This document shows positions 23,051-35,245 of a DNA stretch of 64,000 bases, one piece after another (within the stretch, counting starts at the first letter, position 1; every line of letters begins with the position of its first letter). The position numbers were made by a program, and so were the translations under genes. The notes under the pieces were generated by a model. That model saw nothing but the letters and a program-made list of their open reading frames with translations, searched no databases and was not told where the DNA came from. This stretch comes from Ischnura elegans (taxonomy: Eukaryota > Arthropoda > Insecta > Odonata > Coenagrionidae): NCBI RefSeq assembly GCF_921293095.1, contig NC_060254.1:107098917-107162916 (forward strand), read 5' to 3'.

Positions 23051-23649
23051 CAAATGGACCTAAAGAAATTTTTGTTTGCGTTACCCTATGCCTGCATCGG
23101 CGAGGAGTCCGAGAGGGGACTAGAAGTACCTCGAAGCCTCACTCATTCCGCTATCACGTGCTTTCAGCCTCGTGAGAGGTTCTTTAAATTGCTCTTCGGC
23201 ATTATCTAAAGATTGAATTGAATCACTCAAGTGAATAGTGAGCGATGATCGGCATCACCTAAACGAACGACTTAGTCAATCACTAATGGAGATGGGATTT
23301 AAACATTACGCTGGTCAGAAGGAGGCAGTGCTGTGAAGAGAAGTTTGCCATCTGCAACAAGTGATTACCTTTAGAAGATGATGATGAATCTGTTGCGAAT
23401 GGTTCTATCATTATTTATTTTGTAGCCAAGGAGGCCTTGCTGATTTGTTTATGCTTAAGGCAATAAGTCATGGACTAAGATTGTAAGGAACATGGCATAA
23501 AAAGCTCTAATAAACCGATTGGATAATCGTGGAGATCGTCTCCATACCCATCTCCATAAATCACACTGTATCAAAGCAATTACAAAATTAGGAGGCACTT
23601 TTCACTTTAGCAATCTTCTATTGACGTACTTACTAATATTACTTCTATC
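23050..23649. other. Intergenic, nothing recognised
   Basis: No domain, repeat end or RNA gene found. Confidence 0.45.
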
Positions 23650-23854
23650 CAGTGGCGGATCCAGGATAAGGACAAGGGGGGGGGGGGCGGATCCAGGATA
23701 AGGACAAGGGGCTAAGTGGGTTTAAAAATTCCAGCAGTAGTGGGGGTCGGAAAAAATTACCATTCTATCTAGTGTAAATTGGATACCCAAAGGGGGGGGG
23801 GGCGATAGCCCCCCCTTGCGTATCCAATTTATCCCCCCGATAGATCAGCCTCTA
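23650..23854. mobile_element. hAT-type MITE, 205 bp
   Basis: Left end CAGTGGCGGATCCAG, right end ATAGATCAGCCTCTA (10 of 15 positions complementary). It is flanked by perfect 8-bp direct repeats CTTCTATC (23642-23649 and 23855-23862). Inside, the segment CGGATCCAGGATAAGGACAA is directly repeated on either side of a G-tract. A second G-tract faces a C-tract and can form a hairpin with ATTGGATAC/GTATCCAAT arms. No coding capacity. Confidence 0.85.
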
Positions 23855-23862
23855 CTTCTATC

Positions 23863-25480
23863 GTATTGGTTATAATTAATTGAAAACAATACAGTTAGGG
23901 CACCTATACCGTAAGATAGAACTGGGGCATCTATCCCGAGGAGAGGTGGGGGGTCTCTCCTTTCAGTACGGGAGAGTTGCCCTTACAGCCAGCGGGCCAA
24001 CAGATGGTCTAAGATGACTTGTCGCTGCTTTTGGCCATTCAATAAACATGCTGCTACAAGTTTTCACCCGTTAATTCAAAGTATTCAAACATTTTAACTG
24101 ATGCCGACCATAACCATAATGCTCGACCTTATAACAGAGCGGAAATTTCGGAGTACTCACTTGAAATGATGTTCTAAAGTAGCGTAAAAAAAACGAATCA
24201 CCGCGAAACTTTTGAGGCTTGATATTAGTTGTCCAACTAATTGACGGACACCACCAGTAGAGCAATCCGATGGTTTATTTTGAAACTACCACGAAACTAC
24301 CATCTCACCCGGACTTACCTTAAGAAGAATGCCGGGTTGTCGACCTAGAAGCCTTAGTTTGGGTCCCAAAACCCCTACAGAGGATCTTTCTTGTTTTGCT
24401 TGTTTTTAAGTGGTTTGGCTATTGCAGCTGAGAGGCCGGGGTTCGATTCCTGCGGTGAAACTCTGCCCTTTCCCGCACTCCAACAAAATGATTAATTTTT
24501 GCAAGGTGGACGAGCGTCAGGAAATATTACTTATACGGTCCTCTAATTTTTTCATTTCAAACTGCATAAAGCTTTTGCTTGATATCAGCAGGAAAAAATC
24601 GGTTCAAGTTTACTACCGTCTTATAATTAACGATTATGCTCATACGGTACCTGTCATTCTAAAATTTTAACAATTTATAAAATACTTATTTGGCTTTAAA
24701 ATTGCAATCATGTAGCACAGACTCGACAGTCGCGAAAGTGACTTGCGAACAACGCCCTCCTTATGATCGACCCTCATGGCTAAAGACGTGCAGTGCTAAT
24801 AAATGTTTAATTGCTCGAAGTTTTATGGAGAAAACATAATTCGGTCCTTATCTAAAGTTAAACTAAAATTTAAGGTACAGTTAGCAAGTGAGCAGTTATC
24901 AGTAGGTACTTTAAAAATCACACTGGAAAGGAATGTTTTTTATGAAAATGGAGAAACATAAACATAAAAATTCAAATTTGAACTCTCATGATTATTTTAA
25001 TGTTCTTTAAATGGACATTCCTTTGAAGTACATGCGGTCATACGGTGGCCGACAGTTCGCGTTAACTCCGACACTGTGCAACAATATTTGTAGACTTTGG
25101 AGTCAACTGTTAATCATGGCAAAAAGTTAAAAATTGCACATATATTTAAAAATATTCAGATATTGCCGTCATAAACAAACTTTTTATTTCAATTAGTAGT
25201 TATAGAAGCTTATTTAGAGTCAATTTAATCGGAATGCATAAGATGAAATTATTTAACACACTACATTTTTGAAGGCATGCGTCAGTTATACCGAAAGTGG
25301 TTGCCTAAAATAAATAAATAAATAAGTCGGCGAACCAAATCCATAACTAAGTAAAGAATATAATCTTATATTGAGAGGAAATTTAATGATGTGATGACAA
25401 TGATTTACTCTCATTGATCACTATTGCAAAAGAATACATCTCAGAAAGAATTTTTTTCCCTAAAACAGAACCGATATTAC
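23863..25480. other. Intergenic; weak B-box at about 24438
   Basis: CCGGGGTTCGATTCC at about 24436-24450 resembles a tRNA/SINE B-box but lacks a clear A-box. Otherwise AT-rich with short frames. Confidence 0.4.
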
Positions 25481-25786
25481 GTATTTAATGAGAGCATTCC
25501 AAAAATTACCCCTGGAACGTCCAGACATTTTTCAAGAAATATATCGTGGAAATCTCCGGACGAGAGAGAATCTCAAAATTTTTTTGCGGACATTCTGGCA
25601 TGACTGGTTATCAGGCATTGGTCAGCGTCGAAGGTGCGGCAATCGATTTCACCGTTTTTTGAGGACAAAATAGTTATACTGCGCCCGTAGGACCCATTCC
25701 TTTGCTTAGAGCCAATTATAACTTGGTGGAAGTTAATGAGTAGCTTAAGGACCAAAAATTTCTCCCACGATGTACCTCGTCTCCAT

Positions 25787-26095
25787 GCCAGCTTATTTCA
25801 ATGCCTCATGGACGAAGAACCCCGATTGAGGGAGTTCGCAAATCAACGGCTGAATCTTGGTAATTTAATAGGAAACATGAAATGCTAATGGTCTGACTGT
25901 TGTGAGAGAAATAATGTTATCCTTACCAAGGAGCAAAATATTTGACTAATAAAACTGAACCGATAGTTAAATAAGGAATGCATCATAGTTCTGGAGACAG
26001 TTCGAAATACTAGATGAGAAAATGTGACAAGTAATATTAGATCCTTGCTCATTACTTCTCAAGGCACACACTACATTGTCACCATGCGTGGATAT
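25787..26095 (+). repeat. Rearranged repeat family, plus-strand copy (segments A1-A2)
   Basis: A1 (about 25787-25985) matches, in reverse, 28562-28770: both contain ATGCCAGCTYATTT, GAGGGAGTTC and the nearly identical GTCTGACTGTTGTGAGAGA. A2 (about 25987-26090: GGAGACAGTTC, AAATGTGACA, CCTTGCTCATTACTTCTCAA) matches, in reverse, 26835-26945. A1 and A2 are adjacent here but are about 1.6 kb apart in the reverse-oriented counterpart. The reading frame conserved in the other copy is broken here by stops. Confidence 0.7.
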
Positions 26096-26834
26096 TGGAG
26101 CTGATACTACCACCCTGAGCAAGGTCGCATGCTCTACCATAAACCTAATGCAATCTTTTCAGAAGCTACGATCCATTCTGTTTGATAATAAAGGCTCCAC
26201 TCAATCAACACGATTAATGCCGAGTTTAAACTGATTCTAGTCTTATCTGGAGAGGCTACTTTTCCTGTTTGACTGACGTTGATCACTTCACAAAAAACCT
26301 CCTCATGATCTCATCGAATCAGTTCATTCCTCTCAGTCATTGAATCAATCCACATCCACTGGTAAGGTGCAAATCGTGACCCATTTTTTATTTCCCTTCG
26401 TAAAGAGTTTTGCCGTTACTTATAATGTGTAGATGAACCCATTGATGATGTCTTAATCTATATCATTCATAACTCTATTCTTTGAGTCGATCAATATAAA
26501 GGTAACCTTGATGGGATTCAATGCATTTAGTATCTATAGAATTTATTTTAATTTTTTGTGACAAGTTAAACATGCAACGAATGCAACAAATGCAACGAAT
26601 TTATTTCTGTGGCACTTAAAATAAATTCTATTTTCATTCTATTTATTTGAAATAACCATTTATCAAAGACAATCGCTACACTAATGGCATTTCTCATATA
26701 ATTGCACGAGTGTTATCTCTATCTTTGGAGGGGAAACATTTCTCAAATAACGGCTCCCAAGAGCTGAAGAACTAAAAATAGATTGGACGCATATAAAGAA
26801 TCCAGCAAATGTATAGAAGATATACCAGTAAAAA

Positions 26835-27370
26835 GTGAAAATTGACAAGTGTGTGCCTTGAGAAGTAATGAGCAAGGAATCGATATTGCAAGTCAATGTC
26901 ACATTTCCTCATGTAGTACTTAGAACTGTCTCCTGAACAGTGATACGTACTATCGTTTCCAATAGTATGCATAGACACCCACGAGCCCCACTTAACCGAT
27001 TTGGTCAGGTTGGTGAAAACTTGCAAAGGTTGGCACATGAAGCATCCTTTGCCTTCACGGCTCCAGGAGCCGACGTGGACGGACGCAGACGATACCGATC
27101 TACCGAGGCTGGAGTCAAACTCTAAGGGCAAAAGGCCCGGCGAATGTCAGATTATCGGATGGAATGCACTGAGGAAACTCACGTTCACCATCCTTCGCAG
27201 TGCTTTCTTTCTGACTCCATGGCGAGGTTTTTCCTCTCTTTAGCTTCATCCTTAGACTCACCATTTATGTCACACTAGCAGATACGTGGCTCCGTAGCCG
27301 ATTACGTCTATTCTATGCGCAGTAGATGCGGTGAAATTCTGGGTGGTATCGAATCCCACAGAATCATATA
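26835..27370 (+). repeat. Rearranged repeat family, middle copy with tRNA-like end
   Basis: 26835-26945 is an inverted copy of A2. From about 26945 to 27200 (GTACTATCGTTTCCAATAG, AAAACTTGCAAAG, TTGGCACAT, GGAGTCAAACTC, ACTCACGTTC) it is homologous to the reverse complement of 28320-28560. It then passes through a GGCGAGGTTTTTCCT block into a tRNA-like stretch at 27283-27365 (TGGCTCCGTAGC as A-box side, GGTATCGAATCCCAC as B-box side). The counterpart tRNA-like stretch is at 28150-28235 on the minus strand. Confidence 0.65.
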
Positions 27371-28149
27371 CATATACTAATTTTTTAATAGATAAATTCT
27401 TAAATCAACGTACTACATAGATTACTCAAGAAAAAGTTATGGTTGAAATTTTTATGACTTTCTACGTTATCTCATTCATTTATAAACAGATTTATTCCCG
27501 GAGTGGAAGTAGGCAGAAATATATTGGTAAATAAACTCTCAACACTAATTAACACGATGAATTTTAATAATTATACCTTCAATACCGAAATAATGGTCAC
27601 TCATGACTTGAAACTTTTTATTCAGACTAGTCCGTGATTTTACCATGATGTTTTTCGTTCTGTTAAAATGGTAGAATTTCCGCCTGGTCCTCATAGCTAC
27701 TTGGGTTTCGTATATCCACTGTTAGGATAGCTTTTGTGCTTTCATGCATGTAACTTCCACATTTTTAGTAATCAAGTACCAGAAATTTGAAAACTGTGAT
27801 TATCCATCGAATTGCTATTATTTTTCTTACTTTCGGGTTATCAAAATGATATTAACTTCGAGTGTATCTGGTTATTTAGTGATAGTTGTTGTTAATATGA
27901 GAAGGACTTTTTATCAACTGAAATTAGACAGTTATTAGCCGAAAGGACACGAAGGTACATACTCTGTCACTCCCTCTGCTTATTTCCTCCGAGCGAATGT
28001 ATCTGCTTACAATTAGAAATAAATTTGTTAACGTAGACAGCCATTATTTTAATAAATTTTGTCTCTAAAAAACGGTATTAATTACTTACTGAATCAACTG
28101 TGTCTATCGTGTAGATTTAAAGAATTATTCTTATTAAAATAAAAATAAA

Positions 28150-28770
28150 TTATAATTACTCCGGATGCGAACGCACCCAAACTTTTGGCGCAACGAATGC
28201 GCGTGAAACAAACCTACTGAGCTACGGAGCCACTTCCTTATACTTTGTAAACGTTGAGTTCAAATTTGAATCCAAAGAAGGAAAACCTCGACAAGGAGCC
28301 CAAGAGAAAACACTCCCTCAGCTCAACCTGTGCTAGAACGTGAGTATTTTCAATGTATTCGATTCCCTAGAGCTTTTGCGCCTGGAGTTTGACTCTAGTC
28401 TCGCTAGCTCGGTCGCCCTCGTCGGCTCTTGGTGGTGGCGTACGGGTTAGGGATGCAGGTTACCTTATGTGCCAAAACTTCCAAGTTTTTACCGACCCGA
28501 CTACATCAGTTATGTGGAGCTAGTGGGCATCTGAATATTATTGGAAACTATAGTACATTCTTTATCGACGAAGCAGTTCAATTTTAAAGGTCATGTCTGC
28601 TGGTAAGACTAAAATTATTTCTCTCACAACAGTCAGACTATTAACATTTCGCAAATAACCCGCATAATCATCTCCTGTGAAATAATCTCGATTCAGCTCT
28701 AGATTTAGGAACTCCCTCATTTCAGAACCTGGGGTCGTCGTCCACGCGGCAATAAAATGAGCTGGCATCA
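28150..28770 (-). repeat. Rearranged repeat family, minus-strand copy with 68-codon frame
   Basis: Read on the minus strand it runs from a 68-codon frame (28768-28562, beginning MPAHFIAAWTTTPGSEMREF, containing VNSLTVVREIILVLP), through the body segment (28560-28320), to a tRNA-like end GGCTCCGTAGCTCAGTAGG...GCGTTCGCATCC (28235-28150). The frame is colinear with a stop-ridden copy at 25787-25985, where LTVVREIMLSLP is retained, so it was once coding or part of a coding element. I do not recognise the protein family. Probably a composite retroelement. A cellular gene duplicate is a less likely alternative. Confidence 0.6.
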
Positions 28771-28938
28771 GATGTGACCACTCCGCGCCGCTGACAAATA
28801 GTTTTAAGGCTCCTTTAGCATCTTAAGCGCTCTTCGGACCCGAATAGCAAAGCGGTGGGAGAGGCCGATTTATATCTCCGCAAATCTTCGGAGAGACGGT
28901 CTTCAGCGAAAGGATGGACGGGGCAATGGAATCGGGCG

Positions 28939-29325
28939 ATGGGCCACGAGGAATTCGGACAAACTGATATTTCTGGCGGTAAAATGCGAGCTGCGAATAT
29001 ACTTCACGGAACGGATAAATGTAATAACAACCACATGAATCTTTATGCAGAAACAAGTATAGTAATTTTGTGTTTTTTTTGCGCACTTATTTCTGAAAAA
29101 AATTACTTTAAGAGACAGAACATTTTTAACAGCATGGGGCACAGGAAATTCGGAGAAACTGATATTTCTCGCGGTAAAATGCGAGCTGCGAATATATTTC
29201 ATGAAACTGATAAATATAATAACAAGCACATGAATCTTTATGCAGAAACTGGTATAGTAATTTTGTGGGTTTTTTTGCGCACTTATTTCTGAAAAATAAA
29301 ATTCCTTTAAGAGACAGGACATTTT
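28939..29325. repeat. Tandem repeat, two units of about 195 bp
   Basis: Unit 1 (28939-29133) and unit 2 (29134-about 29325) share ACTGATATTTCT, GCGGTAAAATGCGAGCTGCG, ATGAATCTTTATGCAGAAAC and GCGCACTTATTTCTGAAAAA, about 88% identical. The surrounding frames on both strands are duplicated accordingly, but no protein family is evident. A G-tract (about 29384-29393) lies just beyond. Confidence 0.8.
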
Positions 29326-29339
29326 TAACAAATTCCTAC

Positions 29340-30802
29340 ATAACGGTACCCGGGGCAGATTAAGAGGGGTTAGGGGAAGTGGAGGGGGGGGGGCGAACCT
29401 CACCCCCGATTTCTGAAGAAAACAAAAAAGGTAAATCAATAAAAAAAATTTCACGAGATACACAATTTTTTTCCATTTTATTCAGCAATTGTAATGTAAG
29501 TACACCATGTTTATTATTTTCTTAAAGGATATCCTCCGAAATAGCCATGTAATTTCATAGTTCCCCGAAAATCAGCAAACCGCCTCAAACCTCTCTATCA
29601 AAGCAGCCTAAATTCAGCCCTCAATGACACATCGATTTGGGCAGAATTGTCACACAATTACAATAAAAGTATACAAATTACTGGCACGAGACAAAAACAA
29701 TCCTCACGTTACTAAGTTTGTTCACTAGAGAATATATGCTTACCATTCGTTTCGTGGAACTATTATTGCAACTCTCAGAAAAATGACAAAACCCTTAAAG
29801 TTATTAAAAAAATTGAATAGTGGCGCGTATACGAAAACAGCGCAATTATTGTATACTTGCAGTATAAATACATAAGGTGAGACTTCAATCAAGATATTTC
29901 CTGACGTATTCTCACTTTTCCATGGTAAATTTAACAATTAGCAGGGAGTGTGACACATCATTCGTGGCATTTTTAATTTTATGAAAATTAAAGTGTCTAA
30001 TAATAGCATAAACACTAATCACAAATACATTTTGGATTTCACCATACACACAAAAATTGAATTAGAGGTCTCACCATACTTTAAATAACTCATAAGGACT
30101 AACTTATCAGAAGAAGTTGATTGAAATACTTCGCCCAGCCAAGACAATCGGAATGCTTACGTAAGAATCTTATTTCTTGCTCTGAAGCGGAGAAATGGAA
30201 AGTCTCTAGCAGTATCCCATAATCCCTTAAAACTTATGGCTCTAATTAATCATCTCACTACCGACGAGTTTTTCACTTGCTAACCGAGTTCCTCTATGTC
30301 AAAGGTCGACTACTTGGATTCATCAATGGATGGCTTAAATATAAATATCAAGGTATAATGCTTTTTCGTCGAAACACAATCGGCACGAATGGCATAGAAT
30401 GTTCAACCTGGAAAACGCAATCATAAAATCCAGTTTTGTAATAAAATATTCTTTAATCGGACACATTTGTCATCCCATTTGAGTCCACGATAAATGAGAG
30501 CACATTGGGTGGTGATCCTGAATGCGTGAGACCATCCATGAATTCGTCCAACATCCCAAAGGTACGAACCCCACGAAAACATTGACGCGGAGGCGAAAAC
30601 AGACCAAAAAAGTATTTTTTTTATCACCACGACGACCTCTCGCGAAAGTTTTTACAAGAAGTTCATCCCAAAATCTTAAAAAGAGGAGTTGTGGTATTCC
30701 GGAAGTCAGCGCTACGAAATGGGTGCAACCCCAGGGAGAGAGGACAGCATGGATCATTGAAGAGGATTACAAAGAGAAGATCGCAGTCCGTGGCGTAGAA
30801 AT
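29340..30802. other. Intergenic; unrecognised frames at 30421-30800
   Basis: Overlapping frames of 69-115 codons on both strands lie next to repeat copy 4 and read into it at their ends. No family recognised. The rest is AT-rich. Confidence 0.4.
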
Positions 30803-31474
30803 GGATAGGGTAGTTTCCTTCATCAAAGAAAACGAAAGGCATTGGTTGCGATTTGTTACCCACCATTAGTGTATTCATAATGCACAAATTATTTGGTTTT
30901 AGAAATCCCTGTTTAGACGAATGTTAATGATCAATTTTAACCGCATTTGAAAAAGGCCAGATTGGCACCCATGCGATGCCACTCAGCGTGACGTCACAGG
31001 GATCTAGTTTCTATACGAGTAGTCAGGAGTTTTACATCGTCTGAGATTACCAATGCATGCATGAGGCATAGAGCTCAGGGAAACATGTGTTTATAATCAC
31101 CTATTAAAAGAGCCTAAGGTCGGAAAGTTTCCTTCGCTTGATTGGATATTAATGTCTTTATTTAAGCCAAGCGCTACCTGCTAGCAGGGTACTCTGCTAC
31201 CTGCTAGCAACCTGCATCGCCTTGTGGCTCATATATCCTCGCCCCAAGTCCACCTCACTTTGCGGAAGCGGGAACCAGAATGACGTCACACGGGATTTTC
31301 CTAGCATTCATTCTTAGTCGTCGCGTTTTCGCGCGCTTAAAAATTTTCACTTTTCATTTAATAGCAAAAATTGATATCGTCATTTAAAAATCAGAAAGCT
31401 AGAAATACGTACTCCAGAAGTAATAATCTTTCGATTTAGGTAATTGAAAAAAATAATAGGAAACCACCCTATTG
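30803..31474 (-). mobile_element. Dominant TIR repeat, copy 4 (reverse)
   Basis: 672 bp in reverse orientation: GGATAGGGTAGTTTCC at the left, GGAAACCACCCTATTG at the right. CRE site as CGTGACGTCACAGG and the paired GCTAGC direct repeats are present. The flanks GTGGCGTAG and TGGCGCAAC share only TGGCG, so a target duplication is not established. Confidence 0.9.
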
Positions 31475-31929
31475 GCGCAACGGCCCAAAGACAAACTGCA
31501 TTCGAAGCGATCAGAGACCGAGAGGGTCGGAGGAGCGAGATATGAGGGGGCGGGTGGGTAGGTCGGTGGAGGAGTTAGCGGCGAGAGATTCGGAGAGCGA
31601 GGACGAGAAAGGAGAAATTTGGGGGAGGGGGGGGGGGGAATTGGGCGTGTTGCGGACGTGCGCAAGAAAAGGTGGGAGGGGAGGGGGGATGAGGCAAAAA
31701 GTGGAGTGGGGAGGGGGATGGGACGACCTACATCCCACCCATCCACGCTACCGCACGCACACGCAACACACGGAGGAGTCTTAAGGTGGAGTGGGATTGC
31801 TTCTCTGAACGATTCCTCCCAACGACGAGCGAAATTAATCGATGGCCTCCCATGATTAGAGACCCGGGTTCACATCCCAAGCGATGTATTTGGACACCCA
31901 TGAACAATATCCCACGCAGTCGGGCACGT
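31475..31929. other. G-rich spacer between opposed repeat copies
   Basis: Strongly purine/G-rich (a G-run near 31629-31638 and many GGGG blocks around 31540-31720), bounded by repeat copies 4 and 5 in opposite orientation. It gives low-complexity frames on both strands. The G-runs could form G-quadruplexes. No gene called. Confidence 0.55.
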
Positions 31930-32323
31930 GAAAAGGGTGGTTTCCTAGTATTTTTTTATTGCCTAAATCGAAAGATTTGTTCCTGGAGTACGCATTTCAC
32001 GCTCTTCGATTTTTGAATGACGATATCTATTTTTCGCGATTAAATGAAAAGTGAAAATTTTCGAGCGCGCGAAAAGGCGACTGCTAAGTATGAATGCTGG
32101 GAAAAGCCCGTGTGACGTCATTGTGATTCCCTGTGCCGCCGCGTTAGGTGACCTTGAGGCGAGAATATGTGCACTGCTGCGATGCAGGCGGCTAGTAGAT
32201 TGCAGAGTACCCTGCTAGCAGATAGCGCTAGCCTTAAATAAGGATTATTAATGCCCTATTCAAACGAAGAAAACTTTCCGACCATAGGCAGTTTTAATGG
32301 GTGATTATTAAGAGATGTTTCCC
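31930..32323 (+). mobile_element. Dominant TIR repeat, copy 5 (3'-truncated)
   Basis: Begins AAAAGGGTGGTTTCC (degraded TIR) and follows the consensus up to ATTATTAAGAGATGTTTCCC, where similarity ends abruptly. The right 280 bp with the second CRE site are missing. Confidence 0.85.
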
Positions 32324-32581
32324 GACCGATTCATCTGCAGAAGGGGACCACTCTCTCAATGACACCTATCCTCTGACTCCACTTATCGTTGCATTTCATA
32401 ATGTCTGCCAAAAACGAACGACGAAATCAACGTTTAGTATTGTGCAAACGACATGTATAACTGATATAATGAAATTCATATTTTTCCGATGGGTGCGTAT
32501 TCAAAAGCCAACCCGTGTACCTTTCCAGCTTCTCCTGAAGATGAGTTGTGGTTGGGTGTCAGATCGCTGTTCGAGGCGTCG

Positions 32582-33446
32582 CGCAGTGTGCTAGAATCGA
32601 AAAAAGCTGAGAAAAGAAACCTCAAAAAAGATTTTTTGAGCTAGGAAGTTGAAACTTCGCATATATATTCCCATATAAATTGCGCATGTCTTTCCGGATT
32701 ATTTATTTCCTGTATTTTCACATTAAAAATATATGTAAGGTCAAAGTTGAACAAATTTAGCGAAAAACGACCACCCTCGATTTTGTTTTGAAAATTGCCT
32801 TATTTATCCTCGTGCAGTGGTTTCATGAATAGTTTTATTGACAAAACTGTTATACCATCTTAATTGACACTTATTTTTCTTTCATTTGAAGGGTTTTCAA
32901 ATATTTTGTTTAATCAATAATAATAGATATATTACAAAATGGCGGATCCTGTTTTCAGCCCTTTTTTTTACATAAACGTAGAGAAAAAGTAGACACGACC
33001 CCGGACTTCCGCCAAGTGACTGATATCACGTCGTTTTATGAAGTTTCTACATTGTGGATCTAAAGTAAAACCTTGCACCAACTTGTAACCCCGAATTTTA
33101 AATCGTTTTTTTCGGGCGTGCGGTCGACTCCGGTTGTGGCCGGCGGCGGCGGAGAATACGGCAACGCGGCAAGCGTGTGGATGCAATATGGTCTCATTCA
33201 CTTTTATATGTGGATAACAGATATAATAGTGATAGAAAATAATCGCCAGAAAGTAAAATTAATAAGTATTGCTACGATGACTCTAATTGTGCAATCGCTG
33301 TGCACTGCAAGAGGAAATAAATAATCTGGAAATTTATGCACAATTTATTTGAGAATATATATATGGGAAGTTTCAACTTCCTAGTTCAAAAAAATCGATT
33401 TTGAGGTTTCTTTTCTCAGCTTTTTTCGATTTTATCCCACTGTGCG
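32582..33446. mobile_element. Non-autonomous element with about 110-bp terminal inverted repeats
   Basis: Left arm 32582-32688 (CGCAGTGTGCTAGAATCGAA, then AAGCTGAGAAAAGAAACCTC, TAGGAAGTTGAAACTTC, ATATATATTC) is mirrored by the right arm 33335-33446, which ends TCCCACTGTGCG. Identity is about 85-90%. TCG flanks both ends (32579-32581 and 33447-33449), a possible 3-bp target duplication. The 640-bp core has only short frames. Long arms and a short duplication differ from hAT or Tc1. I cannot name the superfamily. Confidence 0.75.
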
Positions 33447-33449
33447 TCG

Positions 33450-34980
33450 GAACGAAATAGGAGCCATCCCAGTCAGAGCCAGAACAGTTGGTCCCACACG
33501 AGCGTGAAGGAATGCAGGAGAGAAACCCGGCGTGCATAGTGCTGGGGCTGCTCTTCGCCACAACGCGGGGATTTCGACTCGGGCACCCGGATTGGAGTCA
33601 ATAACTAGAGGCACTGACACACTCGAATGGCTATAATGGTGGCCCCTACCCCGTCCACATCCCCCTGGGGATTAGTCAATGGAGAGCTCTACTCGCACCT
33701 ATTCAAACTAGCCTTTGGGTGAGACCAGACTATGAGAGAAAGAAGGATACAACCGAGGAATGACAACTACTGACAACCTCCAGGAACCGAACATTATAGA
33801 CAATATTTAATGTACACTTATCGACCAGTTCTTCTTTTTAACAACTGAGTCTTTCATGGAGCAATGGCAAAATACTTATTTCAGAAGACGGAAAATATTA
33901 TCAATACCAAGGATATAAATGCATTGTCGATTACGTTCATTTTTCAAACAATCCGCGCAAAGACAATTGAAATTGATATGTGCAACGATGAAAAAGACAG
34001 GTGCAAGCTTCCACCTTGACGAAAGTTCAGAAGAAGTAACGAAGGGCCTCTCTAAGCACCGATGCTTCTGTGACGGCTGGCGTCGTGAAGGGTAATCACG
34101 ACAATGTAGACAGCTGATGCGCAGAGAGAGAGAGAGATAGATAGAGAGAGGGAGAGAGGAAAGCGAACGCAGGCGGAAAAAGGGAAAAGTCACGGTGAGG
34201 AAGGACGAAAAGTTAAAAAAGAAAGTGAAAGAAAAAAGTGAAGAAGGAAGGAGCGGTGAGAAACGACACCCGCCGACGGCCACTCCGCGTTTCGGCTTTT
34301 TAACTTGATGAGTGCGCTTTAAAGGCCATTTCGACCACCCTTCATCACGTTTCAACCCCTCCATACGGCAGCAAAAAGAATCCAATAGGACATATACGGA
34401 CTAAGACTTTTGTTTTAATTTTCACTCGACAAACCCTATTGGAAGAATGATTCCCAATGAAACTGCCATTTAAATAGCCATTTCTCGCGCATCACCACTC
34501 ACAATCAATAATAGCGACACAAAATTCATCAAGGGTGACCAAAAACTAATTTTTACGTCAAAATAGGATGAATTAGGGTAGTGATAAATTGTCAAAAGGT
34601 AAACAGACATCTGACTGTCGTACGTGCGTCTTCTTCTTCTGTTTTTTTTTATACAAAGCCTGCGTCAATAATTCGCCGAAAGCGTTTACTACTGTATTTA
34701 CCTATTTACCCACAGCAATGGCTTTGATGATATAATTAATTCTACAATTACTTAAAACAGACCGCAGACTTGCGGTGGCATAATATTTCTCGGCTCCTTG
34801 AAAGCAAAATTATTTACGAAAGAAATTCCCGTCAAAATATTGGTGAGAGCAATAAGGGTAATGATTGTTGAGTAATATTTTGATAAGTTCTAGGTAATAA
34901 TACTTATGGAATGGAGCAAGAGCAATAAATATATGCCGGTATTTGACACCACCGTCACATTGCGCAGGAAGTGGATTATT
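33450..34980. other. Intergenic; GA microsatellite at about 34124-34160
   Basis: 33500-33760 is moderately GC-rich with GAGAAACCCGGCG (shared with about 20561). A GAGA/GATA microsatellite sits at about 34124-34160, and a GA-biased stretch extends to 34260. A 169-codon minus-strand frame over it (33876-34385) is low complexity and not called. Confidence 0.45.
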
Positions 34981-34989
34981 TGGGGACTA

Positions 34990-35245
34990 ACTATTTGTGG
35001 ATTGAATGAGAGGCGGAGAGAACCCATATCGACAGGATAAATCCAGTAACAGTGGATGATGTCGCCCGGCTACTCTCAGCGCTAAGGCCAACGAGGTATG
35101 AGCATGCTCCCGATTCTCTGGAGGCGCTAGGGACCGCATTTTCACTCACGCTGCTCTCAGGCTTGTTGTTTTTCCAAGGACAAAAGCCAATGCTTGAGAA
35201 CTTGATTCCCACTCCCCTAAAATTGGCAGATGTGACATAATCTGA
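34990..35245 (+). pseudogene. LINE reverse transcriptase N-terminal fragment
   Basis: The plus strand reads ...RINPVTVDDVARLLSALRPT, then a segment matching the 'SxLSSGxFPxxLKxAxVxPLLKK' block (TLLSGLLFFQGQKPMLENLI, IPTPLKLADVT). This is the typical start of the RT domain of L2/CR1-like LINEs. Only about 80 codons survive. Short and diverged, so clade is uncertain. Confidence 0.5.

Noticed and set aside
23680..23800. G-runs as assembly artefacts
   Set aside because: They lie inside a hAT-type element with a perfect duplication, and similar runs recur in two related elements, so they are probably real, though exact lengths may be inaccurate.
30803..31474. TGGCG as target duplication of repeat copy 4
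   Set aside because: The matching bases are offset by several positions from one end, and no other copy shows a similar duplication.
33876..34385. 169-codon minus-strand frame
   Set aside because: Driven by the GA microsatellite (Ser/Leu/Phe runs). No domain or splice context.
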